A stretch of DNA of 64,000 nucleotides, taken from NCBI GenBank assembly GCA_965248765.1, contig CBDFKF010000004.1:1612001-1676000 (forward strand), read 5' to 3'. The position numbers and the translations under genes were made by a program. Positions 18,828 through 27,236 of this stretch are shown one piece after another (the stretch's first letter is position 1; each line of letters begins with the position of its first letter). The DNA comes from CBDFKF01 sp965248765. Its GTDB lineage: Bacteria; Pseudomonadota; Alphaproteobacteria; VGEJ01. The notes beneath the pieces were generated by a model. That model searched no databases. It was not told the DNA's origin and saw nothing but the letters and a program-made list of their open reading frames with translations.

Positions 18828-20072
18828 GTGTCACCTTTGTACAGTGGCGGGCTGGTCTTCGACGGCGAGGCCATGCACGACGGCCACGGTGTGCTCGTCG
18901 AAAACGGACGCATCTCCCGTCTCGCACCCGCGGGCGAGTTCGATGGCTTCGCTGGCGAGCGGATCGACACCGCGGGCCAGACGTTAATGCCGGGCCTGAT
19001 CGACTGCCATGTCCACATCTGCATCGGCGCCGAGGCCGACCTCTTGACCGTGCTGGGCCAGGTCTCTGGGCCCGAGCTCACCGTGCGCGCCCTCGAGAAC
19101 GCGCAGGCCACGCTGCGCGGTGGCATCACCGCGGCACGTGACATCGGCGGCAAGGACTTTATCGAGATCACCGTTCGCGATGCGATAGACGCGGGCCGTC
19201 ACCTCGGGCCGACACTCCACTGTGCCGGCAAGCTGATCTGTATCACCGGCGGCCATGGTTGGTGGCTCGGGGCCGAGATAGACGGCGTCGATGCGATGGT
19301 TCATGCGGTCCGCGCCAACATCAAGGCGGGCGCAAACGTGATCAAGTTGGTCGCGACTGGCGGCGTGCTGACGCCCAACGTCGATCCCATGCAGGCTCAG
19401 CTCAGCCTCGATGAGGTCCGCGCCGCCGTTAACGAAGCCCACCGCTTCGATCGCAAGATCACGGCCCACGCCCTCGGTGCGCCGGGTATTCGCAACGCCG
19501 TCGACGCCGGCATCGATTCAATCGAGCACGGCTTTCAAATCACCGAGGATCTGGTTGCCAAGATGATCTCGCGCGGGGTGCGGCTGGTACCCACGATCTC
19601 GGCGCTGCACGGCATTGTACGACACGCCGATGCCGGCATTCCGCAATATGCGGTTGAGAAGGCTGAGCGTTTCTCGGAGATGCACCGCGCCTCGATTGGT
19701 GCGTTCTATAGCGCGGGCGGCATCATCGCGATGGGCACCGATGCCGGGACGCCGTTCAATTACCACGGAGAGAACGCACAAGAGCTCGGCCACATGGTCG
19801 CCTACGGCATGACAGCACTCGATGCTCTCAAGGCCGCGAGCGTTCACTCAGCCGAGCTTTGCGGCTTCACGGATCGCGGCCGCGTGCTCGAGGGGTTTTG
19901 GGCCGATCTGCTGATCGTCAAAGGCGATCCGCTCAACGATATCGCCGCGGTGGCGGACCGCGCTAACCACGTCCGCGTGCTCAAAGAGGGCTTCGACGTC
20001 GGCGACCACCTCGGCCCGCCGATCTCAGGGCCGGCGGCGCGCCGCTTCGTTCATGACGAGCCCGCGTTCTAG
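18828..20072 (+). CDS. Metal-dependent amidohydrolase, imidazolonepropionase/prolidase-like
   Basis: 414 residues, GTG start at 18828. All catalytic elements of the amidohydrolase superfamily are in place: DCHVH (His61, His63), lysine 172 in IKLVATGG, His213 in AHALG, His233 in EHGF and Asp304 in GTDAGTPF. A closing strand, GFWADLLIVKGDPLNDI, is also typical. It belongs to the group with Xaa-Pro-dipeptidase-like and Xaa-Arg or N-acyl dipeptidases that bind two metals bridged by a carboxylated lysine. Its 3' end overlaps the start of a G3E GTPase by 20 bp, implying translational coupling and suggesting that the GTPase loads its metal. Substrate unknown; probably a peptide-like amide. Confidence 0.88.
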   Translation: MSPLYSGGLVFDGEAMHDGHGVLVENGRISRLAPAGEFDGFAGERIDTAGQTLMPGLIDCHVHICIGAEADLLTVLGQVSGPELTVRALENAQATLRGGITAARDIGGKDFIEITVRDAIDAGRHLGPTLHCAGKLICITGGHGWWLGAEIDGVDAMVHAVRANIKAGANVIKLVATGGVLTPNVDPMQAQLSLDEVRAAVNEAHRFDRKITAHALGAPGIRNAVDAGIDSIEHGFQITEDLVAKMISRGVRLVPTISALHGIVRHADAGIPQYAVEKAERFSEMHRASIGAFYSAGGIIAMGTDAGTPFNYHGENAQELGHMVAYGMTALDALKAASVHSAELCGFTDRGRVLEGFWADLLIVKGDPLNDIAAVADRANHVRVLKEGFDVGDHLGPPISGPAARRFVHDEPAF

Positions 20073-21150
20073 CGATCCTCCTGGTCGGCGCCTCCCGGCG
20101 TCCGTCGTCACCGGCTTCCTTGGAAGCGGCAAGACAACGTTGCTCGCGTATCTTTTGCGCGAGCCGGGAGGTGAAAAGATCGCGGTCATCGTCAACGAGT
20201 TCGGCGATGTCGGCCTCGACCATGATCTCATCGAGCATGTCGCCGATGACGTGGTCCTGCTGAACACCGGCTGCCTCTGCTGCGTTCTGCGCACGGACTT
20301 GGTCGAGACAGTCGAGCGGCTGCTGAATCAGCGTGAGGCTGCCGCAGTGCCGCCGTTCCAGCGCATTGTGGTCGAGACCAGCGGATTGGCGGAGCCCGGG
20401 CCCGTCGTCCACAGCTTTATGTCGGAGGCGGGGGTCGTTTCGCGGGTCCGTTTCGACGGAGTCATTACGACGGTCGATGCGATCAATGGCGAATCTCAGG
20501 TCACCGCCCATGGCGAGGCCGCGAAGCAGGTTGCCTTCGCCGACCGGCTGTTGCTTACGAAGACGGATCTATGTGATGCGGCGCAGGTGCTTACCGTGCG
20601 GACGATGCTCCGGCGGCTCAATCCAGGGGCACCACTGCACGAAGTGATCGACGGTGGTATCGCGCGCGACCAGCTCTTCGATGCCGGTCTCTACGATCCC
20701 ATCACCAAGACCGCTGACATCGAGGGCTGGCTGCGGGCCGATGCGGTTCAGGAGCGTGGGCCACACGAGCACTTGAGCGGTATCACGTCATTCTGCGTCG
20801 GCCTCGACGCACCGCTCGCGGTTGCCGATCTCACCCGATGGCTTTTGTTGCTGAGCGCGTTGCAAGGGGAGGACATCCTCCGCATCAAGGGCATCGTCGA
20901 GGTCGAGGATGACCCCAGGCCGCTCGTTGTCCACGGAGTCCACCACCTGTTCCATCCACCTGCTTTTCTGCCCGACTGGCCCCCCGGGCCTCGGCAGAGT
21001 CGCATCGTGTTCATCACCCGAGAGATCGGCGAAGCGGAGATTCGCGCGAGCATGGCGGCGTTGGTGGACCGTGGGACGCGGCCCGGGACGACGCTGTCAG
21101 AAACGGTCGATGGTAAGGCCGGTCAGGTCGATCTCGGGCGGCTTGCCTGA
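20053..21150 (+). CDS. Second G3E (CobW/COG0523) GTPase, putative metallochaperone
   Basis: 365 residues. Motifs: VVTGFLGSGKTTLLAYLL, IVNEFGDVGLDHDLIEH, GCLCCVLRTDL (CxCC), VETSGLAEPGPV, LLLTKTDLCD and the CobW_C region GEDILRIKGIVEVEDD with HGVHHLFHPPAF. It is a paralogue of the gene at 14591 but diverged. ATG 20053 lies inside the amidohydrolase gene, a 20-bp overlap in a different frame. Its 3' end overlaps the convergent D-amino-acid dehydrogenase by 54 bp. Role: likely GTP-driven metal insertion into one of the adjacent metallohydrolases, which is inferred from context rather than shown by the sequence. Confidence 0.85.
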   Translation: MTSPRSSDPPGRRLPASVVTGFLGSGKTTLLAYLLREPGGEKIAVIVNEFGDVGLDHDLIEHVADDVVLLNTGCLCCVLRTDLVETVERLLNQREAAAVPPFQRIVVETSGLAEPGPVVHSFMSEAGVVSRVRFDGVITTVDAINGESQVTAHGEAAKQVAFADRLLLTKTDLCDAAQVLTVRTMLRRLNPGAPLHEVIDGGIARDQLFDAGLYDPITKTADIEGWLRADAVQERGPHEHLSGITSFCVGLDAPLAVADLTRWLLLLSALQGEDILRIKGIVEVEDDPRPLVVHGVHHLFHPPAFLPDWPPGPRQSRIVFITREIGEAEIRASMAALVDRGTRPGTTLSETVDGKAGQVDLGRLA

Positions 21151-22347
21151 GAGCATATCGGCGATCACGCGCGCCGAACCGCACGAGAGGGTCCACCCCA
21201 GGCTGCCATGGCCCGCGTTGATGTAGAGGCCGCGATAAGGCGTGCGGCCGATGATGGGGGCGCAGTCGGGGGTCATGGGCCTGAGACCAGCCCATTTCAG
21301 CGCCTTGGCCGGGTCGCCGGCGCTCGGAAATACCTCCATCGTCATGCGCAGGATCGCATCTGCTCGGCGCGAATCGAGACGGGTGTCGTAGCCCGCGAAC
21401 TCGGCTGTGCCTCCCGAGCGCAAGGAATCTCCGAGCCGGCTCATCGCCAGCTTGCGGCCACGGTCATAAATGCCACGGGTGGGCGCCCCATTGTAGCCCG
21501 CGGTCGGCACCGTGACCGAGTACCCCTTGACCGGGTAGATCGGTGGCCTGATGCCGAGCCGGCGCAGGAGCAGCGGCGCGTAGCTTCCCAAACAGACCAC
21601 GGTGGCATCCGCGTCGATGGTGCCGTAGTCGGTCACGGCACCGCGAACCTCATCGCCCTCGCGCACGAGCCCGCGCACGGCCACGCCATAACGGAAGGCG
21701 ACACCGTCGCGCTGAGCGCGCTCAGCAAGCGCAACCGAGAACTTGTGAGCATCGCCTGTCTCGTCGCCGGCGACGTGCAGCGCGCCGGCGAACAAATGGC
21801 GGCCTGGTTCCAGCGCTGGTTCGAGGCGGACGCAAGCGTCGATGTCGAGGACCTCGGGCCGAAAGCGCGGATCCTCCTCGCTCGCGGCCAGCGTTGCCGC
21901 CGTCTCGAAGCCAACCCGGGTGCGGTACATGTTCAGGGTGCCTTCGGCGCGCTGATCGTAATCGATCGCCTCCACTTCGCGTACCGCCTTGAGCGCCTCA
22001 AAACTATAGATCGAGAGTCGGTTCATATGGCGGAGCGTGCGTTGGAAGGCCTCGGGTGTGCACAAACGGAGGAAGCGGATGGCCCACGCCCATAGGGCTG
22101 GATCGAATCGCAGATGGAACAGAAACGGCGCGTCTATGCGGCCGAACTCCCTGATCACCATCCGCGGCACACCGGGGGCAGCCCAAGGCTGCGCGTTGTA
22201 GGCGGCGACTTGTCCAGCGTTGGCGAAACTGGTTTCCAGCGCGGCACCGTCTTGCCGTTCGACGACGACCACCTCATGCCCGGCCTTCGCGAGGTGATAG
22301 GCGGTGGTAACTCCGACCACGCCGGCGCCCAAGACGAGGATTTTCAT
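21097..22347 (-). CDS. dadA: D-amino-acid dehydrogenase
   Basis: 416 residues. The N-terminal dinucleotide-binding motif KILVLGAGVVGVTTAYHLAKAG is followed by EVVVVERQ and by SFANAGQVAAYNAQPWAAPG, the signature stretch of the DadA small subunit. Toward the C-terminus, GLRPMTPDCAPIIGRTPYRGLYINAGHG and WTLSCGSARVIADMLSG close the FAD site. DadA oxidises D-amino acids to 2-oxo acids plus ammonia and passes electrons to the respiratory chain at the membrane. No alanine racemase gene is adjacent. It converges on the amide-hydrolase operon, overlapping its last gene by 54 bp, and would use D-residues freed by such hydrolases. Confidence 0.88.
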   Translation of the reverse strand: MKILVLGAGVVGVTTAYHLAKAGHEVVVVERQDGAALETSFANAGQVAAYNAQPWAAPGVPRMVIREFGRIDAPFLFHLRFDPALWAWAIRFLRLCTPEAFQRTLRHMNRLSIYSFEALKAVREVEAIDYDQRAEGTLNMYRTRVGFETAATLAASEEDPRFRPEVLDIDACVRLEPALEPGRHLFAGALHVAGDETGDAHKFSVALAERAQRDGVAFRYGVAVRGLVREGDEVRGAVTDYGTIDADATVVCLGSYAPLLLRRLGIRPPIYPVKGYSVTVPTAGYNGAPTRGIYDRGRKLAMSRLGDSLRSGGTAEFAGYDTRLDSRRADAILRMTMEVFPSAGDPAKALKWAGLRPMTPDCAPIIGRTPYRGLYINAGHGSLGWTLSCGSARVIADMLSGKPPEIDLTGLTIDRF

Positions 22348-22463
22348 CGGCCGTGCCCCTGATCGCGCTGACGCTGGTGATCGCCGGTGGCTGACACCAT
22401 GTTAGAAATGCTCGCCCCGGACGCGGGTGGCGTGACCGGCGGTAAAACAGGGAGAAGACAGGC

Positions 22464-24722
22464 GTGGCGACCATAACACCCTATCGTTTTGCGGGCGCAG
22501 CACTGGCGGCGGTGGTGCTGTCGTCCTGCGCCCTTCTAACGCCGCTGCCGCCACGGACGTCACTGTCCGACCGCCTCGCTGCCATGCCACGCGCCGGGCT
22601 GTCGCTGACCGCGCCGGTCACAATCCACTGGAACGACAATCAGGTCCCGTTCATCGAGGCCAAGAGCGACGAAGACCTGGCGTACGCACTTGGCCTCGTC
22701 CATGCCCACCTGCGCCTCGGACAGATGGAAGTCATGCGGCGCATCTCGCAGGGGCGCATTGCCGAGATGGGTGGTCCCATCGCCACGGATATCGATCATT
22801 CGCTGCGCATCCTCGACGTAGGCCGTGCCGTGCCGGAGATCGTCGCCACCATGCCACCGGAGAGTCGCCGCTGGCTCGCTTCCTTCGTGGCTGGCGTCAA
22901 CTACTATCAAGCACAAGTAGATCCGTTACCGCACGAGTTCGCCGTGCTTGGCTTCGAACGCGAACCGTGGACCGTCGAGGATGTCATGACCGTGGGCCGC
23001 CTCGCTTCGGTCGACGTCAACTGGCTCGTCTGGTACAGGCTGCTCGCCTTGCGTAACCGTCCCGACTGGCCGGCATTATGGGCGAGGCTCCTCGAGGAGG
23101 GGACCGCTTCGCTGCCGAGTTATGCCGCGGACGAGCCGTCCACGCTCACGGCGCTCACCGACATCCTTGGCGGCATGAGTCGATCGGGTAGCAACTCGAT
23201 TGCAGTGGCGGCCGGCAAGAGCGCGACCGGCGGAGCGCTGATTGCGAGCGATCCGCATCTCGGGATTTCGCTTCCCAACTTGTGGCTGATCGCCGGCTAC
23301 AAATCGCCGTCCTACCACGCTGTCGGACTAATGATCCCGGGCGTCCCGTTCATCGCGGTAGGCCGCAACCCACGGATCGGCTGGGGTGGGACCAACATGC
23401 GTTCTGCCAACTCCGACCTCTACGACGTCTCAGGTCTGGATCCGGCGACGTTCACCGAGCGCTCGGAGCGCATCGGCGTGCGCTGGTGGTTTGAGCGCAA
23501 AATCAACATCCGAGAGACGCCGCTCGGCCCGGTCATCTCCGATGCCCCGGCCCTGACCGTGCCGGACGGCGATACGCTAGCGCTGCGCTGGATCGGGCAT
23601 CGTCCAAGCGATGAGCTGAGCGCCATGCTTGCGGTCAACCGGGCCGGCGACTGGAATGAGTTCCGCGAGGCGTTGGCCGGCTTCGCGATCTCGCCGCAGA
23701 ACATGCTTTATGCCGACGCCGAGGGACACATTGGCTTAATGATGGCGACCCACTTGCCGCGCCGACCGCTGGGCCCGCCAGCCGATCTCGTACAAGACCC
23801 GACAGAAGCCACGTATTGGGACGAGATAGTCACCGGACTCGATCTACCGGCAAGCTTTGACCCCCAGAGCGGCTTCCTTGCCTCGGCGAACAACCTTGCC
23901 GCGGAGGCCGCGGTGCCGATCGGCTATTTCTTCTCTCCCAACGATCGCATTGGCCGGCTGAGCGAACAGTTGACCGCACTCGACCGTGTCTCGATAGAGG
24001 ATCTCGCCGCACTTCAGCGAGATGTCTATATGGAATCGGCGGTGGTCCTGCGTGATGCATTCCTTGAGCGTACCGCCGCGTTGCCGGTGGCGCCAAAAGC
24101 GGACGAACTGATGGCCGCGTTACGTCAGTGGGACGGCCACTACCGCGAAGACTCGCAGGGCGCCGTCGCCATCGAACTCCTCACCTACTACTTCGTCGAG
24201 GCCTACTACCTCGAGGAGGACAAGGGCGCGTTCGGTGCGACCGGTCGGCTGCTAGCACATATCGCACGCGATTTGCGCGCAGGCGAGGATCCCAGGGTGC
24301 AGGCTGCGCTTGCCGAGGCCGTACCAGCGGCTGTGGAGAGCTTCTCGCGCTACGATTCATGGGGTGAGATGCACCGCCTCGCGCTCGCTCACCCACTGCG
24401 CTTCATCCCGGTGATCGGCAGTCGTTATCGCTTCGGCGATTATCCGACCGGGGGCAGCAGCGCCACGGTGATGAAGACGGCGCACGGCCTCACGGATGAG
24501 CGGCACTACACCGGCTATGGCTCGAACGCGCGGCACATCTCGGATCTCTCCGATCCCGATGCCAACTACTTCGTGTTGCTCGGCGGCCAGGACGGCTGGT
24601 TCCAGAGCTCGACGTTCCTCGACCAGTACGACCACTGGCGCCGCGGGGATTATGTGCGCGTGCCGCTGCGGCTTGAGACTGTGCGCGCGGAGTTTCCCCA
24701 TCGGATGGAGCTGAAGCCGTAA
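22464..24722 (+). CDS. Penicillin-acylase family lipoprotein (Ntn hydrolase)
   Basis: 752 residues from GTG 22464. The N-terminus has a signal and lipobox AALAAVVLSSC (Cys22), placing it in the periplasm on a membrane. The alpha part includes VPFIEAKSDEDLAYALGLVHA and LRLGQMEVMRRISQGRIAEM. The processing site and nucleophile are in MSRSGSNSIAV (Ser243), followed by GGALIASDPHLG and NPRIGWGGTNM. Penicillin acylases, cephalosporin and AHL acylases split amide bonds after self-cleavage before this Ser. The usual W after SNS is replaced by I. Possible substrates include acyl-homoserine lactones or N-acyl amino acids. It starts 116 bp from the divergent dadA. Confidence 0.88.
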   Translation: MATITPYRFAGAALAAVVLSSCALLTPLPPRTSLSDRLAAMPRAGLSLTAPVTIHWNDNQVPFIEAKSDEDLAYALGLVHAHLRLGQMEVMRRISQGRIAEMGGPIATDIDHSLRILDVGRAVPEIVATMPPESRRWLASFVAGVNYYQAQVDPLPHEFAVLGFEREPWTVEDVMTVGRLASVDVNWLVWYRLLALRNRPDWPALWARLLEEGTASLPSYAADEPSTLTALTDILGGMSRSGSNSIAVAAGKSATGGALIASDPHLGISLPNLWLIAGYKSPSYHAVGLMIPGVPFIAVGRNPRIGWGGTNMRSANSDLYDVSGLDPATFTERSERIGVRWWFERKINIRETPLGPVISDAPALTVPDGDTLALRWIGHRPSDELSAMLAVNRAGDWNEFREALAGFAISPQNMLYADAEGHIGLMMATHLPRRPLGPPADLVQDPTEATYWDEIVTGLDLPASFDPQSGFLASANNLAAEAAVPIGYFFSPNDRIGRLSEQLTALDRVSIEDLAALQRDVYMESAVVLRDAFLERTAALPVAPKADELMAALRQWDGHYREDSQGAVAIELLTYYFVEAYYLEEDKGAFGATGRLLAHIARDLRAGEDPRVQAALAEAVPAAVESFSRYDSWGEMHRLALAHPLRFIPVIGSRYRFGDYPTGGSSATVMKTAHGLTDERHYTGYGSNARHISDLSDPDANYFVLLGGQDGWFQSSTFLDQYDHWRRGDYVRVPLRLETVRAEFPHRMELKP

Positions 24723-24780
24723 GCGACTCGACGCCGCGCCGAGCGTTAGCTCTGGCGACGCCCTCCCGGCGGAAGTCTTG

Positions 24781-26316
24781 ATGTTCGATGCGACGCCGTT
24801 TCTACGGCTTTACGCGGGTCATAGGGCCCGACGCCTAGCACTTGAGGACGGCGCTCAAGTCCAGGAGCGGACGCTGCTGAAACTCGTGAGGCGGGCTGCC
24901 GACACGCGTTTCGGCAAGGAGCACGGATTTAGGGAAATTGAGGACGTCGCGGGCTTCCGGGAACGCGTGCCGTTGCGCCGTTACGAGGATTTCTGGAGCG
25001 TCTATTGGCAACCTAGTTTCCCGCGCCTGACCGACAACACTTGGCCGGGAACAATCCCGTTCTTCGCCGTCACCTCTGGCACTACAACGGGCGCCACCAA
25101 GTACATCCCCTGTACGCCGGAGATGCTGCGCTCAAACCAACACGCGGGTCTCGACCTGGTGGTGCACCATTTGCGCCACCGTCCGCGCAGTCGCGTTATG
25201 GGCGGAAGGTTGTTCATGCTGGGTGGCAGTACAGCGTTGGTCGAGGAGGCACCGGGCGTTCAAAGCGGTGACATCAGCGGCATCGCGATCAGCCAGATTC
25301 CATGGTGGGGGCATGCGTTCTACTTCCCACCGCCAGCGTTGGCGCGACTCACCGATTGGGAGGAGAAGGTCGCCCGCCTCGCTGTGCGTTCGCTCGAAAA
25401 GGACATCCGCCTGTTCGGCGGCACGCCGAGCTGGGTCCTTTTGTTCTGCGAAGCGCTGGCCACCTTGAGGCAGGGGTCGCCTCGCTTCGCCGAGCTCTAC
25501 CCGAACCTAGAACTGCTGGTCCACGGCGGTGTCAATTTCGCCCCCTATCGACCGCGCTTCGAGTCGTTGCTGGACGGGAGCCATGCCGAGCTGCGCGAGG
25601 TCTATCCGGCAAGCGAAGGCTTCTTTGCGGTGGCCGATCGGGGCGAGGGCGAGGGCCTGCGATTGATTCTCGATCACGGCATCTTCTATGAGTTCGTGCC
25701 GGTCGCCGAGCTCGATAAGGCGGTGCCAACCCGCCATTGGATGGGCGACATTGAAACAGGCATCGACTATGCGCTCGTAGTCAGCACTTGTGCCGGTGCT
25801 TGGGCATACTTGGTCGGCGATACTGTTCGCTTCGTGGAACGTCGCCCCCCGCGCCTCCTGGTGACCGGTCGCACGACGTACACGCTATCGGCCTTCGGCG
25901 AGCACTTGATCGATGCGGAGATCGAGGAGGCGGTAGCGGTGGCGGCCGACGCCATCGGCGCGGACGTTACAGATTATAGTGTCGGGCCCGTCTATCCGCA
26001 GAACCCCGGAGAGCTCGGTGGTCACCTGTTCATCGTCGAGTTCGCTGTCGCGGTGACAGACCGCGCGCGGCTAGCGACGTTCTCTAGGGCTTTGGACGCG
26101 GCGCTCTCTGCCACCAATGCCGATTATGAGGCCCACCGGTCGGGCGACTACGGACTGGATGCGCCAGTGGTGACGGCGGTTGATCCGGGCACGTTCGCCG
26201 CTTGGATGAAACGGCGTGGACGACTCGGCGGTCAGCACAAGGTGCCGCGCATCATCAACGACCAGCCGTTGCTCGACGATCTTCGCGGGTTCGTCAAGGC
26301 GCGTGGCGACAGATAA
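24781..26316 (+). CDS. GH3-family acyl-acid-amido synthetase
   Basis: 511 residues from ATG 24781. The N-terminus carries DTRFGKEHGFREIEDVAGFR and PLRRYEDF, typical of GH3. The ATP/AMP loop is FFAVTSGTTTGATKYIPCT, followed by a region with WVLLFCEALATL, VHGGVNFAPYR, YPASEGFFAVAD, YEFVPV and GDTVRFVERRPPRLLVTGRT. The ending, KVPRIIN, is the usual GH3 C-terminus. Plant GH3 enzymes adenylate auxin, jasmonate or benzoates and join them to amino acids; bacterial homologues are largely uncharacterised. It follows the penicillin-acylase gene by 58 bp, and an ILR1-like M20 hydrolase lies 7 kb upstream, so opposing reactions may be encoded in one locus. Confidence 0.88.
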   Translation: MFDATPFLRLYAGHRARRLALEDGAQVQERTLLKLVRRAADTRFGKEHGFREIEDVAGFRERVPLRRYEDFWSVYWQPSFPRLTDNTWPGTIPFFAVTSGTTTGATKYIPCTPEMLRSNQHAGLDLVVHHLRHRPRSRVMGGRLFMLGGSTALVEEAPGVQSGDISGIAISQIPWWGHAFYFPPPALARLTDWEEKVARLAVRSLEKDIRLFGGTPSWVLLFCEALATLRQGSPRFAELYPNLELLVHGGVNFAPYRPRFESLLDGSHAELREVYPASEGFFAVADRGEGEGLRLILDHGIFYEFVPVAELDKAVPTRHWMGDIETGIDYALVVSTCAGAWAYLVGDTVRFVERRPPRLLVTGRTTYTLSAFGEHLIDAEIEEAVAVAADAIGADVTDYSVGPVYPQNPGELGGHLFIVEFAVAVTDRARLATFSRALDAALSATNADYEAHRSGDYGLDAPVVTAVDPGTFAAWMKRRGRLGGQHKVPRIINDQPLLDDLRGFVKARGDR

Positions 26317-26388
26317 CCGCAGCGTTGCCGCGAACGCAGCGCCTCACTACCTTGATCGGAGCGCGCAACAATAAGGGAGGGGGGTGGC

Positions 26389-27093
26389 GTGACCTACACC
26401 ATTATCGGGTGCTGCGAGCGGACCAGGCAACTCGGCCTCGGTATTGCTACCTTTTCGCTGGCTGTTGGGAGCTACTGCCCTCTCATCGAACCCGGCTTGG
26501 CTGCCCTCTCCAGCCAAGCCTACGTCAACGCCCAGCTCGGAGTGCTCGCTATGGGTCTGTTGGGGCTCGGCTATTCGCCCGCCAAGACCCTTGCAGAACT
26601 TTCTGGCGACGACCCGCATATCGAATATCGGCAGGTTGGGATCGTCGACCATGTCGGTACCGCCGTCGCCCACAGCGGCTCGGAAGTGCGCCGATGGGCA
26701 GGGCACATCACCGGCAGGGGCTATGTCGCAATGGGCAACGCCCTCGCGGGGCCCGAGGTCACCGCGGCCATGGCCGCAAGCTATCAGGAGGCGCCGGAAC
26801 GTGACCTCGACGAGCGTCTGTTGCGTGCCCTGGAGGCCGGCCGCGACGCGGGTGGTCAGCGTGGGGACGCGGACGAGCGCCTCGACGAACGCTCCGCCGT
26901 GGTGAGCGTCTATGCCCGCGATAGTTACCCGGAGCTCGACCTCCGCGTGGACGCGCACGAGGCGGCCGTCGACGAGCTGCGTCGCATCCATGGTCTGTAC
27001 AAGCCCTATCTGCCGTATTACCGCCTGCGCGCGAAGGCGCCACAGGAGATGCCAGCGCAGGAGGTATGGGCGCGCGAGAACCTCGGTACATGA
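26389..27093 (+). CDS. Second DUF1028 family protein
   Basis: 234 residues from GTG 26389, behind GGGAGGGG. The opening TYTIIGCCERTRQLGLGIAT lines up with the DUF1028 start. VGSYCPLIEPGLAALSSQAYVN, GYVAMGNALAGPEV and SAVVSVYARDSYPELDLRVD cover the rest of the domain. It diverges from the paralogue at 18092, notably with GCCERTRQLG in place of KDPKTGAFG. It lies 72 bp after the GH3 gene in the same direction. The biochemical role of DUF1028 is not established; its place here supports action on amide or peptide-like substrates. Confidence 0.82.
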   Translation: MTYTIIGCCERTRQLGLGIATFSLAVGSYCPLIEPGLAALSSQAYVNAQLGVLAMGLLGLGYSPAKTLAELSGDDPHIEYRQVGIVDHVGTAVAHSGSEVRRWAGHITGRGYVAMGNALAGPEVTAAMAASYQEAPERDLDERLLRALEAGRDAGGQRGDADERLDERSAVVSVYARDSYPELDLRVDAHEAAVDELRRIHGLYKPYLPYYRLRAKAPQEMPAQEVWARENLGT

Positions 27094-27236
27094 AGAACGC
27101 CGCCGCTGCGACAAAGCGACTTTGCTGAGCGGCCCGGCCTGCTAGGATCGTCCGTGTTTACCCTTTGGGTTCATCGCCGGTTAGCTCCGCTCGGTCAGGC
27201 TGGAGCGCCTAAGCCACCTGGCGATGGAGGAGCCCC

